From Acanthosepion pharaonis (taxonomy: Eukaryota; Mollusca; Cephalopoda; Sepiida; Sepiidae): DNA of 64,000 nt. Of the stretch, positions 10,509 to 20,147 are shown in pieces. The notes below the pieces were generated by a model. The model saw nothing but the letters and a program-made list of their open reading frames with translations, did no database searches and was not told the origin of the DNA. Made by a program: the position numbers and the translations under genes. Position 1 is the stretch's first letter. Each line of letters starts with the position of its first letter. The stretch is from the NCBI GenBank assembly GCA_903632075.3, contig CAHIKZ030004724.1, positions 3,805,001-3,869,000 of the forward strand, read 5' to 3'.

Positions 10509-10800
10509 TTAGAGTGAAGTGTGACGATGCGAACGGGGGCGATAAGGGAAGAAGAACGTTTCAGTTCATATTGAAACATTGCTTCGCGGGCCGTCCTGCC
10601 TGACGATGTCACGCCAAAAATGACAGCGGAAATTAGATTTCTGTTCTTCACTGCCGAAAAGAATTAGATTCTAATTTGCATATTCTAATTCTTCACACGC
10701 CTTTACAAAAAGAATCTTCTAGCTTTTCTTTTCTTTTTTCAATGCTTATTTTTTTAGCTTTTTTTTTTTTGTATTCAAAAAGATGAGATTCCTAGAATTT
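10509..10800. other. Unrecognised segment
   Basis: Includes a small inverted repeat GAATTAGA...TCTAATTC near 10660-10695 and T-rich tracts near 10730-10775. Confidence 0.3.
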
Positions 10801-10810
10801 TTTTCAAAGT

Positions 10811-11288
10811 TACAAATTTATTGGTATTTTCGACTTGTTTTATGTCCTCCCTACCTTTCCTTTTTAAACGTTATTTACCGCCAATTAATTCAACAAATAG
10901 GTTCGATTTCTTTGTGTGACCATTTGAGGCGTCCGACTAGTCAGCTTCCAGAATTCACCTACTTACTCAAACATGATCTTATTTTCAACCCGTTACCAAA
11001 CTTCTGGTATGAAATTACACTAAATTAACATTAGTCAGACTGTGATAAAAATTTCTATTCGCACATTATTTGATTTCTCTGATTAATAGATGTACTATGT
11101 TAGTCCTGTACTAGCAGTTTCTTCTCTCGCAATTCTAACTGATGGAGATCTCATCCATCTTCTTGCGTTCCTCTAAGATCGTAATCTTCAAAAATTGAAA
11201 CGCAACCGTCACTCGTCATCTTACATCTCATTAAATCCTCTTTTATTTGCCTCGATGTTCCTTTCACTCTCAGTAACCCCTTGCGTCT
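10811..11288 (+). pseudogene. Non-LTR retrotransposon 3' end (LINE-J)
   Basis: 11145-11205 reads, across frameshifts, as the LINE C-terminal motif LPSSCVPL...LQKLKRN, equivalent to LPLTCFPDSYNLQIFK of the copy at 57.6 kb. 10824-10893 and 11150-11204 match, in reverse orientation, the fragment inside SINE-A at 12025-12165. In that copy the two blocks are adjacent, so about 255 bp (10894-11149) is inserted here or deleted there. It runs straight into the 119-bp tandem array. Confidence 0.5.
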
Positions 11289-11645
11289 TAGTGACTTTGA
11301 TCGCCTTGCATGATGGGAAATGATTTTTTTACTACCAGCTAGAGACCGGAAATGTAAAAATCCTAAATGACCGGATGTGACATAGAAAGGCCCGAAAGTT
11401 CGAATCCTAGTGACTTTGATCGCCTTGCATGATGGGAAATGTTTTTTTTACTACCAGCTAGAGACTGAAAATGTAAAAATCCTAAATGACCGGATGTGAG
11501 ATAGAAAGGCCCGAAGGTTCGAATCCTAGTGACTTTGATCGCCTTGCATGATGGGAAATGATTTTTTTACTACCAGCTAGAGACCGAAAATGTAAAAATC
11601 CTAAATAACCGGATATGACATAAAAAGGACCGAAGGTTCGAATCC
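11289..11645 (+). repeat. 119-bp tandem repeat, three copies, with B box
   Basis: Copies start at 11289, 11408 and 11527, spaced exactly 119 bp and about 93-95% identical. Each unit opens with TAGTGACTTTGATCGCCTTG and closes with CCGAAGGTTCGAATCC. The copy-2 and copy-3 closings contain GGTTCGAATCC, a perfect Pol III box B. No tRNA cloverleaf can be drawn for the rest, so this is a tRNA-related satellite and not tRNA genes. It lies at the 3' end of a LINE fragment. Confidence 0.9.
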
Positions 11646-11837
11646 TAATGGAGAGCGCATATTTTTTTTTAATAAGCCGGTGGACGAACATAAATAAAGG
11701 TATTTATATGTAATTTCTTGTATGATATAGCGATATATAAAATCTAATTGAGAACTATGAATTTTTATGATTGCTTTCTATTCGCCATCCTACTCCATCT
11801 TTTTGTCGTATTAAGGTGTTATTTTATTACGGATATG

Positions 11838-12294
11838 ATAAGTAAGATGGAGTAGCGGTTCGAATTGAAGAATCGGAGAGCCGAGTTCGAATTCTAGTCG
11901 GATCCATTGCATTCGCTTACGTGGTAATACCCTTGGGAAAGGTATGAATCCTCTTCTTCTCCTTACCCAGTAATGAGAAAATAGCAGGACAGTAGAACCC
12001 AGATAGAATCCAGCTCCTACAACCCAAATCTTGCGTTTAAATTTTTGAAGATCGTAGATTAGAGGAACGCAAGAAGATGGAAGAGACCTTGTTGAATTAA
12101 TTGGCGGTAAATAATGTTTAAAGGGGAAAAGTAGGGGAGGACATAAAAAAAGTCGAAAATAGGAGAAGGTCACTCTGAACTCAAACCGGCCTGGAGAGAT
12201 TTGGGCTCTGTCAGGCTATCTTGCCCGAGAAACACCAATTTTACTGTGGCTCCAGTATGCATTCTGCCCCTACCACCCCACGGCTTACGGGATA

Positions 12295-12300
<6 letters not shown>
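11838..12300 (+). mobile_element. SINE-A copy with an embedded LINE fragment
   Basis: The head GAGAGCCGAGTTCGAATTCT (B box GTTCGAATTCT), the core TTGGGAAAGGTATGAATCC and TAGCAGGACAG are clear. After about 12024 the SINE is interrupted by LINE-J sequence in reverse orientation to about 12165. The SINE then resumes (CTCTGAACTCAAACCGGCCT) and ends before (TA)n. The resumption at the corresponding internal point indicates a true insertion or a templated patch. Confidence 0.75.
12025..12165 (-). pseudogene. LINE-J C-terminal fragment inside SINE-A
   Basis: The minus strand encodes SLPSSCVPLIYDLQKFKRK, matching the C-terminal tail of the LINE at 57.9 kb. It is the reverse complement of 10824-10893 plus 11150-11204. 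Confidence 0.6.

Positions 12301-12302
<2 letters not shown>

Positions 12303-12353
<51 letters not shown>
12303..12353. repeat. (TA)n microsatellite
   Basis: About 25 TA units between two SINE-A 3' portions. Confidence 0.95.
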
Positions 12354-12355
<2 letters not shown>

Positions 12356-12360
12356 CTTGA

Positions 12361-12500
12361 GTGGCAACCGGTCTAGGAGAAGGAAAAACCGGTCTGGAGA
12401 GAGTTGGGCTCTGTCAGGCTATCTGGCCCAAGAAACACCACTTCTACTGCGGCTGCAGTACGCATTCTGCCCCTACGGGTCACGTGATAAAGAATATATT
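12361..12500 (+). mobile_element. SINE-A 3' portion
   Basis: It starts CAACCGGTCTAGGAGAAGG, runs through GGGCTCTGTCAGGCTATCT to TTCTGCCCCTACGGG, and repeats the 3' half of the copy just upstream. It is probably a duplicated SINE end across the TA array. Confidence 0.75.
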
Positions 12501-12800
12501 ATAGATATACTAATACCTATAATGGGAAAAAAACTGGAAATATACACTCTTTCTAAGACCCCACCCCCACCCCGCCATTATCAGTTTTCAATGATGACTT
12601 AATGTTTTCACAATAAAATTGCTATTAACCAATCAATGTTGATAAAATTTGGTAGAGGGGGATATATTATTTATATGAGAAATATACCGTGTGTGTTTCA
12701 GTTAATCATGACTAATAAATATTGATAATAAATTATTTGAGGAGTGTTAGGCTTTATGCAAAGAGTAACATATTCTTTTATTCATAAATAAATTCAAAAG
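12501..12800. other. AT-rich spacer
   Basis: Contains the C-rich run CCCCACCCCCACCCC near 12560. Nothing else recognised. Confidence 0.3.
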
Positions 12801-12801
12801 A

Positions 12802-13340
12802 GACGAGGTCTGATAAAAAATATCGGGACTAGTGCTATAAAAAGAAAACTACAACAGATATCAATCAGACATTTAATCTCCTTCGAAGCAGTCCCCTTCT
12901 GAAGCCACACAATTTATCCATCGTCGTTTCCAATAATGGAACTTCATTTTGGGGATAGCGAGCGGCTGCCTCATCGCATTCACTTGGATTTCCTCGGCGT
13001 CTTCAAATCTTACTCTTTTCAAGTGGGATTTGATTTTTGAAAAGGAGAAAGATGCAAGGGGCGAAATCTGGGTTGTCTGAACTGGGGAATGGTTTGATTG
13101 GCCAAAAACCGCTGCACAAGCAATGGTCACTGATGAAACCTCAGTGGTGTGGTGACACTACCACACTCTACACACTTTCCTTTTTAGCAATGGTATAAAC
13201 AATGGAAGTGAGTGAGAATGTTATAACTTAATTTGTATGTGCAGCAAAGAACAAAGCCAATCTGTGCCAAACAGCTTCTCTCTACATACTTTAGCTCCGT
13301 TAACATAGCAACAGTCCGATAATTTTTGATCAGGCATCGT
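12802..13340 (-). mobile_element. Internally deleted mariner-like element, copy 2
   Basis: Inverted ends ACGAGGTCTGATAAAAAATA (12802) and, on the other strand, ACGATGCCTGATCAAAAATT (13340). On the minus strand 13130-12873 stays open and ends with the mariner C-terminal signature: FSKIKSHLKRVRFED, then IPKMKFHYWKRRW, then CVASEGDCFEGD and stop. This corresponds to the last ~65 residues of mariner transposases; upstream catalytic residues are absent. Same layout as copy 1 at 3.9 kb. Confidence 0.8.
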
Positions 13341-13372
13341 ATAGAGAAATATATTTGATTATATGTCCCATA

Positions 13373-13957
13373 TACACACTTGTGCAAATTAATTGAAACA
13401 ACCGCTTTAGTTTCCTTTCTTTCACCTTACGGCCAGCTTTAGACACCCTGAAGTGACAGGGTGTAATCGATTTCTATTTTTTCCTCACATTAGGTCATTT
13501 GAAATGGTGTGCAGTATTAGATTCTTAAATTTAGATTGTATTTTCTGGGCGTATGATAAAATTTGTTTTGCCTTTAAAAACATTACGTCATCCGTGATTG
13601 CATCAGACTTTCATCACGCCGAAACACTATTGTCTCGACTGTCAATTATTTGTCCTACGGTCACTGTCTGCAATGGACGTTACACCAGGGAAGCGTTCGA
13701 AAATTGTAATGATGCACGAACACACTGGAAAGTCTTACCAATGAGCAAATCAAAGTACTACAGACTGTCCCAGAAACTCTTCTGATTTAAATCCAATCGA
13801 AAATCTATGGTGAATCCGCAATGAATGACTTTGTAGAATAGACATACGAAGTGGTAACTTGTGCACTGGGTAATGTTTGATTGGAAAAAAAAAACGAAAA
13901 AAAGTAAGTAATAACAGAATTATTCGTTTTGTTCCAATTAATTTCCACAAGGGTGTA
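13373..13957. mobile_element. Tc1-like deletion derivative, copy 1
   Basis: Inverted ends: left TACACACTTGTGCAAATTAA, right (complement) TACACCCTTGTGGAAATTAA, consistent with TA-flanked Tc1-type elements. At 13784-13810 the plus strand encodes DLNPIENLW, the signature near the third catalytic acid of DD34E Tc1 transposases, followed directly by a stop. A second copy in opposite orientation lies at 16621-17051 and lacks this segment. Confidence 0.8.
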
Positions 13958-14226
13958 CTTATTAATTTAAACTGATACGTCTTAAAATACTAATTAATAT
14001 TCTTATCTTTCATATGCCTCAATTATCTCACATGTTAATCTAGGCACATTGATATCCTATAACCTTCATTAGTCTTTCAAACTTGAGTTTGGTAACTTTT
14101 TTATTTCAACTTTAGCATTATTTGCAAAAGATTTCTTGCTTCTCGGAGATATTCTTTGAATATTGTTTTCCATTGTTATATTTTTCTTCCAACTATTTAT
14201 TATTATTAAACTCAGTATCCATTAAT

Positions 14227-14575
14227 GCCTTACGGCCATATCACATTAAAACACCAGTTCTTATATGATCACCGTAGTTAAGCAATATCGAGCCTGCTCA
14301 GTCCCTAGATGGGTGACCATATGTGAATACCATATACTGTAAGTTTGGATGTGCGGGTGGTGTAATGGATAATGGCTCGGGAATGTTAGCCGAGTTATAT
14401 TCACTTACGCGTAAATCCCCTTTGGAAAGGCATGAATCCACCTATTCCTACCAGTAAGACTAGAATTACTCAATCATTATTATCACCAAAACAAATTCTT
14501 ACAATATAAAATCATTTTCTTAAATAACCTAAAAGACTTGATAAGCCGTAGAAAACAAATCAAAGAATAAAAAAA
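14227..14575 (+). mobile_element. SINE-B: 5S rRNA plus tRNA composite SINE
   Basis: 14227-14343 is a diverged 5S rRNA: CTTACGGCCATA at the start, CACCGTAGTTAAGCAATATC (box A region), GATGGGTGACC (box C, 14308-14318) and an ACTGTAAG end. It passes without a gap into a tRNA-related segment (GGATGTGCGGGTGGTGTAAT, GGATAATGGCTCGG). The SINE core (CACTTACGCG...TTTGGAAAGGCATGAATCC) and an AT-rich tail AAAAGACTTGATAAGCCG follow. This is the most complete of six copies. Composite 5S/tRNA heads are known from some animal SINEs; I infer the same origin here. Confidence 0.85.
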
Positions 14576-14999
14576 ACAACATCCATTAGACTAAAATGAG
14601 GAAATAAAGAGGGGGTTAAAATATAACAAAAACCGCCGGTAGCAAGGAGAAAACAAGAACAATCGAGCTTTTAAGACAGTGGAAGAGGCGCATACTACAA
14701 GTTACTCTCTGCTAATATACCGGGTGTAATAGCAAAATTGTTCAAATCGTGTAACAGCAAAATTGTCCAATTTTTAGATTAAGCTTGTTGTGTCTTAGAA
14801 AATGATTTAAGATATCATACTGCAATTCTCTAAGTTTTTTATAACACTATTGGACTCTACTTTGAGCGATAAGAATGTATGATTACTCTCTAAGCTTAAC
14901 AGAAGAATTGTGATAAAATCGATCATAAATGAAAATTACATGTTCATTATTTATTAATCATAGATAAGGACCGGAAGCTCAACAAGGATCGATATAAAG

Positions 15000-15002
<3 letters not shown>

Positions 15003-15055
<53 letters not shown>
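15003..15055. repeat. (TA)n microsatellite at the 3' edge of a Penelope-like insertion
   Basis: About 26 TA units. The same position in the sister transposon at 41.3 kb is a shorter TA array. Confidence 0.95.
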
Positions 15056-15056
<1 letters not shown>

Positions 15057-15058
<2 letters not shown>

Positions 15059-15915
15059 GTTTCATTAAATAATATAGACAAGTGTTGTCAATTTATTTTA
15101 TGTAAATTTTGTTCGTAACATCTGATAAGTTTGATAACATTATCATTAAACGAAGAAAGAAATTCACAATATTGATCCATATTTTTTTAATATAATCTAA
15201 GCTTTCGGCTTACTTAAGCCATTATCAAAGATGTAAATTACAAACATATTAAACAATATACGGACACGACAGTGATGATAGTCTGTCATTGTTTACATAG
15301 ATAATCTCTAAGCAACGATAAACACGCGCATATAAGACGCTAGAAGCGAAAATCGCACCGCATCTCATGACGTCACACATGACTACACGAGAGTGAATTG
15401 TAGAATGAAGTAAGGAAAGCCGTTGGTATAAACCAATGGCTTCTGTTACCAATTATAGACATTTAAGAATATTTGTAGAGATGCCATAATTGTTTGATGT
15501 ATAATGCTTCAAGTATTTTTAGTTTTTGTCTATTGTTTTCATGTCGAAGTATAGTTGTGTTTTCGATAAGTATTTTACGGAATTGTGTGTGCGGGCAGGC
15601 ATGTTGTTTTAAATGACTAAAAATGTTAGAGTTTTCATTAAAATGTAGTGTCAAGCGTCGTGAAAGCGAGTTTGTGGTGTGACCAACATAAATATTATTT
15701 AATTCGTTGGAGATACACTCTCCCAAAGGGCACTTGAATTTATAAACTATGTTGGTTTTTTGCAAATCGCTAACCGGGGGAGAAGAATCATTGCGAAGTA
15801 TTAAGTTGGATATATATATTCTAGGATCAATTTCAAACTTATTCAATATTATCTTCGCCCTTTCTAACATTCTAACTTTCTGTCCTGGAGTTTCACGTAT
15901 GATTTCCTTTTTCAA
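15057..15915 (-). pseudogene. Penelope-like element 3' part with GIY-YIG endonuclease
   Basis: On the minus strand 15915-15463 is open for 150 codons. The GIY-YIG nuclease domain starts at IVYKFKCPLGEC and continues IYVGHTTNSLSRRLTLHF, ending KILEALYIKQ, typical of the C-terminal endonuclease of Penelope-like retroelements. The first ~32 codons (15915-15820) come from the host Tc1-like element, so the frame is chimeric. The 3' UTR contains ATGGCTTAAGTAAGCCGAAA, a hairpin common at Penelope 3' ends. The reverse transcriptase is lost (5' truncation near 15808). Confidence 0.8.
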
Positions 15916-16620
15916 TTATTTTTTCACTGCCCCTTGGACTATCATTGCTGAAACTCCTCTCTCACGTGCTAAATGTCTTATGAATTGAGTTGGATCTATT
16001 CCAATTGGTATCTTTAGCTCTAAGTTGAAATGATGATCTCTCTTCCTGTGGTGACCTCCTGGTCAAGCTTTCCTCTTTAGTGTTTCCTCTTTTTAAAATT
16101 CATTCGCCGTTCTCTTGATGGTTCTTGAATGCAGAGTATGAATGTCGTTACCATTAGTGAAGGGCTGAATGATCTTTTTCTGTGACTATTGCTCAGTTGG
16201 GAAGACAGTGAGACTGATACAAACTATTTTAACGTGTTCATTTTCGAGCTGAATAACTCAAATGGGTTTTCAGTGATTCTTACGGCAAATGGAGTCAAGA
16301 TGGCAAAACGTCGTATCTGAAAGCCTGTAAAAAGAAACTCAATTAGTTTAGTGGTTTTTTAGACATTTTGTGGGATGGATAATTATGCTGTTACACAATT
16401 TGGACAATTTGCTGCTACACTCTGTATAGCAAGATGTATTTTGATTTCCTTTTTGAAGACGTCTATAGTCTTAACATTGACTATGATTCACTATTTAACT
16501 ACCGGTTTTGATATAAAAAAAAACATTTTTTATGTTCAAACGAAACAGCTGCGGTTGAAGTTTTAGTGGATATACTAAGATGTATTTTTACTGTTTTATA
16601 GTAAGATATCCCTCGAAACC

Positions 16621-17051
16621 TACACCCCTGTGTCAATTAATTGAAACAACACGAATAATTCCGTTATTATTTAGATTTTTTTTTTTTTTTTTTCGTATTT
16701 TTCCAATGAAACATAACCCAGTGCTTGCCGGTGTGTTTCTGCAGCTTTACAATTTTCGTACGCCTCCTGGGAGTAACGTCCATCTCAGACAATGGTCGTA
16801 GAACAACTAATTGACAGTTGAGACAATAGGGTCAGGGTGTGATAAAAATCTGATGCAATCACGGATGACGCAATATTTTTCAAGGACAAACAAATATCAT
16901 CATACACTCTGAAAATAGATTTATATTACTGCACACCACTGCAAATGACCTAATCTGAGGAAAAACTGAAATCGATTACACACTGTCACTCCAGGGGGAT
17001 TAAAACTGACCCTATTGTGAAAGAAAAGAAACTAATTTGCACAATGGTGCA
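16621..17051. mobile_element. Tc1-like deletion derivative, copy 2
   Basis: Starts TACACCCCTGTGTCAATTAA and ends, on the opposite strand, CACCATTGTGCAAATTAG. Its interior is the reverse complement of 13436-13710 (shared GATTGCATCAGA, GTGACAGNGTGTAATCGATT). It lacks the DLNPIENLW segment, so it is a shorter deletion form. Confidence 0.75.
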
Positions 17052-17227
17052 TGCCATCAATTGAATTTCCTATTCAAAATAGCAATATTAAATCACGTCT
17101 AAGACGTTCAGTTTCGAAAGTAAGAAAAGGCCAAGGCTTTTAAAAGAGTCTTTTTAATTACAGCAATCATTTTCGTAAAACGTTTTCGCAATTTTTCTAA
17201 CTGTTGTAGACCGCTCGGTAATATAAT

Positions 17228-17545
17228 ATGATGTAAGCTTGGATGCACGGCTGGTGTAATGGATAACGTCTCAAAATATAAAATTGGAAATTCCAGTCGA
17301 TTCCCTTATATTAACCTACGTGTAAATATCTTTGTGAAGGAAATGAATCCAACTCTGCTCCTTCTAGCTATGGGTTAAATTGTAGGACTTGTATCTGAAA
17401 AACATTATTATCTCTAAAATTTGTTTATCCAGTATTCACCCGCCAAAACATATTCTTAGAATCCCCAAATATCTTTTGGCTTTAAATTACCTACGAAAAG
17501 GTTAATAAGCCGTAAAAACCAAATCAAGCAATAAATCTATTGTAT
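17228..17545 (+). mobile_element. SINE-B copy, 5S head missing
   Basis: TAAGCTTGGATGCACGGCTG and GTGTAATGGATAACG mark the tRNA-related part. The core (CCTACGTGTAAATATCTTTG...AAATGAATCCAAC) and tail (AAAAGGTTAATAAGCCGTAA) follow in order. Confidence 0.7.
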
Positions 17546-18380
17546 ATCACGCTCTGCGTAAGGCAACGAAACACAGAAAGTATAGACTAAGATAGGACAG
17601 ACATTCGGTAAATAAAGCTTCAAGATCTTTTCTTTACGTTTTGTGATAAAGGTTATTTGTATTTTCCGCGGTGGTCTTTATTTTGAATATAGCTGCAGTG
17701 AATTGAACACTTTATCTTTGGAGGACTTAATTATTCACAAAACTTTATCTTTGATATTATTATGTATGGCATGTTCACCAAGAGTTTCTTGAAATTTCGG
17801 ATTTTATCTGCCTAGATGCATAACAGCACATTTGACAAAGTTAAATCTTAAAAGCCATTTCATTATGCGGACATATAATGCATCCAGATCGTTCTGAAGA
17901 ATACGTTGAACATGTAAAAATTTGATGTTTGGAAACTAACGTAAACATATACACGCCTTTTAATAATAGCCAACAAGTTTTCTATTGACTTTGGGGCCAT
18001 TCTATTGTTCTTGAAATCAATTTTGGATAAGCTGAGCAATCGTCAGCTACAATGAATGTCAAACTTCACCCAAAATTAAAAAAAAAAGAAAATTGCATCA
18101 CGTCTCTGCAATTATCTTGACCCCAATCATCAATTCTAAAGGAACCCTAATTTTACAACCTACAATACTCCCCCCCGCCAAATATTACTCTGCATCGCCT
18201 GGTTATATTCTATGTTTTTATTTATTAGCAGCCATACCCAGCTGGTCGATCAGAAAAAGCATTATATTAGAATGGAGTAAAAACGGCATCGTGTTTAGAT
18301 GTAACAGAGTATATCTTCTTCAATTACTTTAAAGTACTTTCAATAAAAAAACATTTGGAATTAATGCAGTTACTGATATA
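17546..18380. other. Unrecognised AT-rich sequence
   Basis: No terminal repeats, coding frame or tandem structure. Possibly an old LINE body, judging by scattered short open frames, but nothing specific can be named. Confidence 0.3.
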
Positions 18381-18384
18381 ACAG

Positions 18385-19092
18385 AAGTAGTCTGTATTTA
18401 TTCAATCAAAGTTAGCCGAGGACATGAAGGGGTAAAACAGGAAACATGAAAACCCACTTCAGACAATTATTTTGGAGTTTTTGAAATTCATTTTAGCAAT
18501 GTGCTACCAGCAATGTAAAAGAGGATACATATATAAAGCAATTAAGTTTGATGAAATTTGGTTGAAAGATCAATGAAAAATAGGAAAGAAACCAGTAAAA
18601 ATCGCCATTTTTCGCTATTTACGCGGATTTTCACTATATGAGTGGACACAATTATCAAGCTAAATGACTGTTAAAAAAGTCAACTTATTGTTATCTACAA
18701 TTCAGTGAAGTTTGTATTAGATTGCTTGAAAATTGAGGGAGTTTTAGTTTAAAAATTGTGTTGAAATCAATTTTTCGTTTTTCGCGGTTTTTCGCTAAAC
18801 GCAATGGCGCAGAAATAAAAATGAGGTATCTTTGAGGTCGTCATCATGTAAGTAACCTACATAAAGAGTTTGAACAAAATCCCAGAAAAAAAGTTGAATT
18901 TATCGATTTTTGATCGACTTTAGAGATTTTTATTTTTTTTTAAATTATCGATTTTTTACGCTAAGAACCTATCTCTTACATTGTACAATGTATGTGCCAA
19001 GGTTGATCATAATCGGTTGGATGGATCTCGAATGCAAAGGTATCAAACAGATAAACACGCACACAGACATCCTCTGTTTTATATATAGAGAT
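18385..19092 (+). mobile_element. RTE-like non-coding LINE/SINE remnant
   Basis: Repeated 'tttttcgcnnttttcgct' segments lead to a 3' end containing CATAATCGGTTGGATGGATC and closing with CTCTGTTTTATATATAGAGA. That tail layout (target-like tatagaga after a CA-rich stretch) is characteristic of RTE-type 3' ends. No reverse transcriptase is readable. Confidence 0.5.
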
Positions 19093-19311
19093 TTCCATGA
19101 AGGATCCAATATTTAGCTCAGTTATCAAGTCCATCCAATGTAGCTCTATATTCATCATTAAAATTACTGTTGATAAATTAGTTTTCATGTAACTCTTCAC
19201 CCAATTTATACATTTCTCTTTGTAACGTTTATTTAAAAGGTTTATTTCTGTTGCTTACATTTTTAACATTCGGCATCTTTTCTCTCTATTTAAATTCAAT
19301 TTAAATTTAAA

Positions 19312-19450
19312 TTTGTGTTTTACGGCTTATCAACCCTTTATCGTTTATTTCATACCGAACTAAATTGTATAATTCTGTAATTCTAACTCGACTCTCGGAT
19401 TTCTTATTCTGGGCCGCAATCCATTACACCACCCGCACATCCTGTTAGGT
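19312..19450 (-). mobile_element. SINE-B partial copy
   Basis: On the minus strand it reads GGATGTGCGGGTGGTGTAAT, GGATTGCGGCCC... and ends with ACGATAAAGGGTTGATAAGC, i.e. the tRNA-related part joined to the tail with the core deleted. Confidence 0.6.
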
Positions 19451-20147
19451 GTGGCACCTTGCATTATTAGAAATATTCATAGAAATATGATTAAATTTTT
19501 TTTACTCGGTTTATTAACCAGTTGTTAGTTTTTTTCTTAGACGAAGAATAATTGAGTTGAAAATAATTCACTAAGTTGTACTTAGACGATCCTAAAAGAA
19601 AAAAAAAGAGAGGAAAGAAAAGGAAGGAACAGGGAAGAAAAGAGAGGTCGAGAAATACAAATTATTAGCGAAAACAGGTATCAGAAAGGTATTTAGGCCA
19701 ACATCTTGACCGATTTTCGAGACAATGGAAAAATGTTATTTAGAAGGAAAGTCATTTAGAGGGAGAAAGGATAAGCGTATAGGCGATTGATAAAAAATGT
19801 CGGTCGGAGCACATGACCGACTTTTTGCGTAGAGAGACTCATTATCAATTTGGAGAAAGGGAATTTTTAGAACAATGAGAACGAAATTTTAATCGGAGGA
19901 AAGGTGTCTTTTGGGATGAGTGGGTGACCGCTGGAATTGTATACAGGTTCTGACCTGTTAAGGATCGAACTCCACGATGATGAAGCGAAGACATTTTCAA
20001 TTCAGATAATTAAGATTTTTGTCTATCGGGTCTGAACAAATACAAAGGGGTGAAAAAGACAATTGCTTTTGGCTCACACAGGACGCCAAAAAGGCAGAAA
20101 CAATCCTCCCTGAAGTCATATCTAATTAGCGGCGGCTGTTTTGACAG
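19451..20147. other. Unrecognised sequence, purine-rich in part
   Basis: 19590-19650 is A+G rich. GTCGGTC and GACCGAC at about 19800-19825 form a 7-bp stem followed by T5. In a eukaryotic context I give this no regulatory meaning. Confidence 0.3.

Larger units (their letters stand above)
14716..16428 (-). mobile_element. Tc1/mariner-like element (HTH type), interrupted by a Penelope-like insertion
   Basis: Inverted ends: left TATACCGGGTGTAATAGCAA, right (complement) TATACAGAGTGTAGCAGCAA. Both ends carry a second internal GTGTAACAGCA repeat. 15930-16200 on the minus strand matches the N-terminal helix-turn-helix coding region that is open at 41.4-41.7 kb, here with frame breaks. The catalytic domain is absent in both copies. 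A Penelope-like element occupies about 15057-15808, exactly where the 41-kb copy has only (TA)n. Confidence 0.8.

Noticed and set aside
14227..14343. 5S rRNA gene
   Set aside because: Diverged at many paired positions and fused to a SINE body.
15195..15230. Hammerhead in the 3' UTR of the Penelope-like element
   Set aside because: TTGATAA has lost C3 and G8; listed as a tail hairpin only.
19800..19832. Hairpin plus T-run resembling a rho-independent terminator
   Set aside because: The window is eukaryotic and no bacterial gene is nearby.
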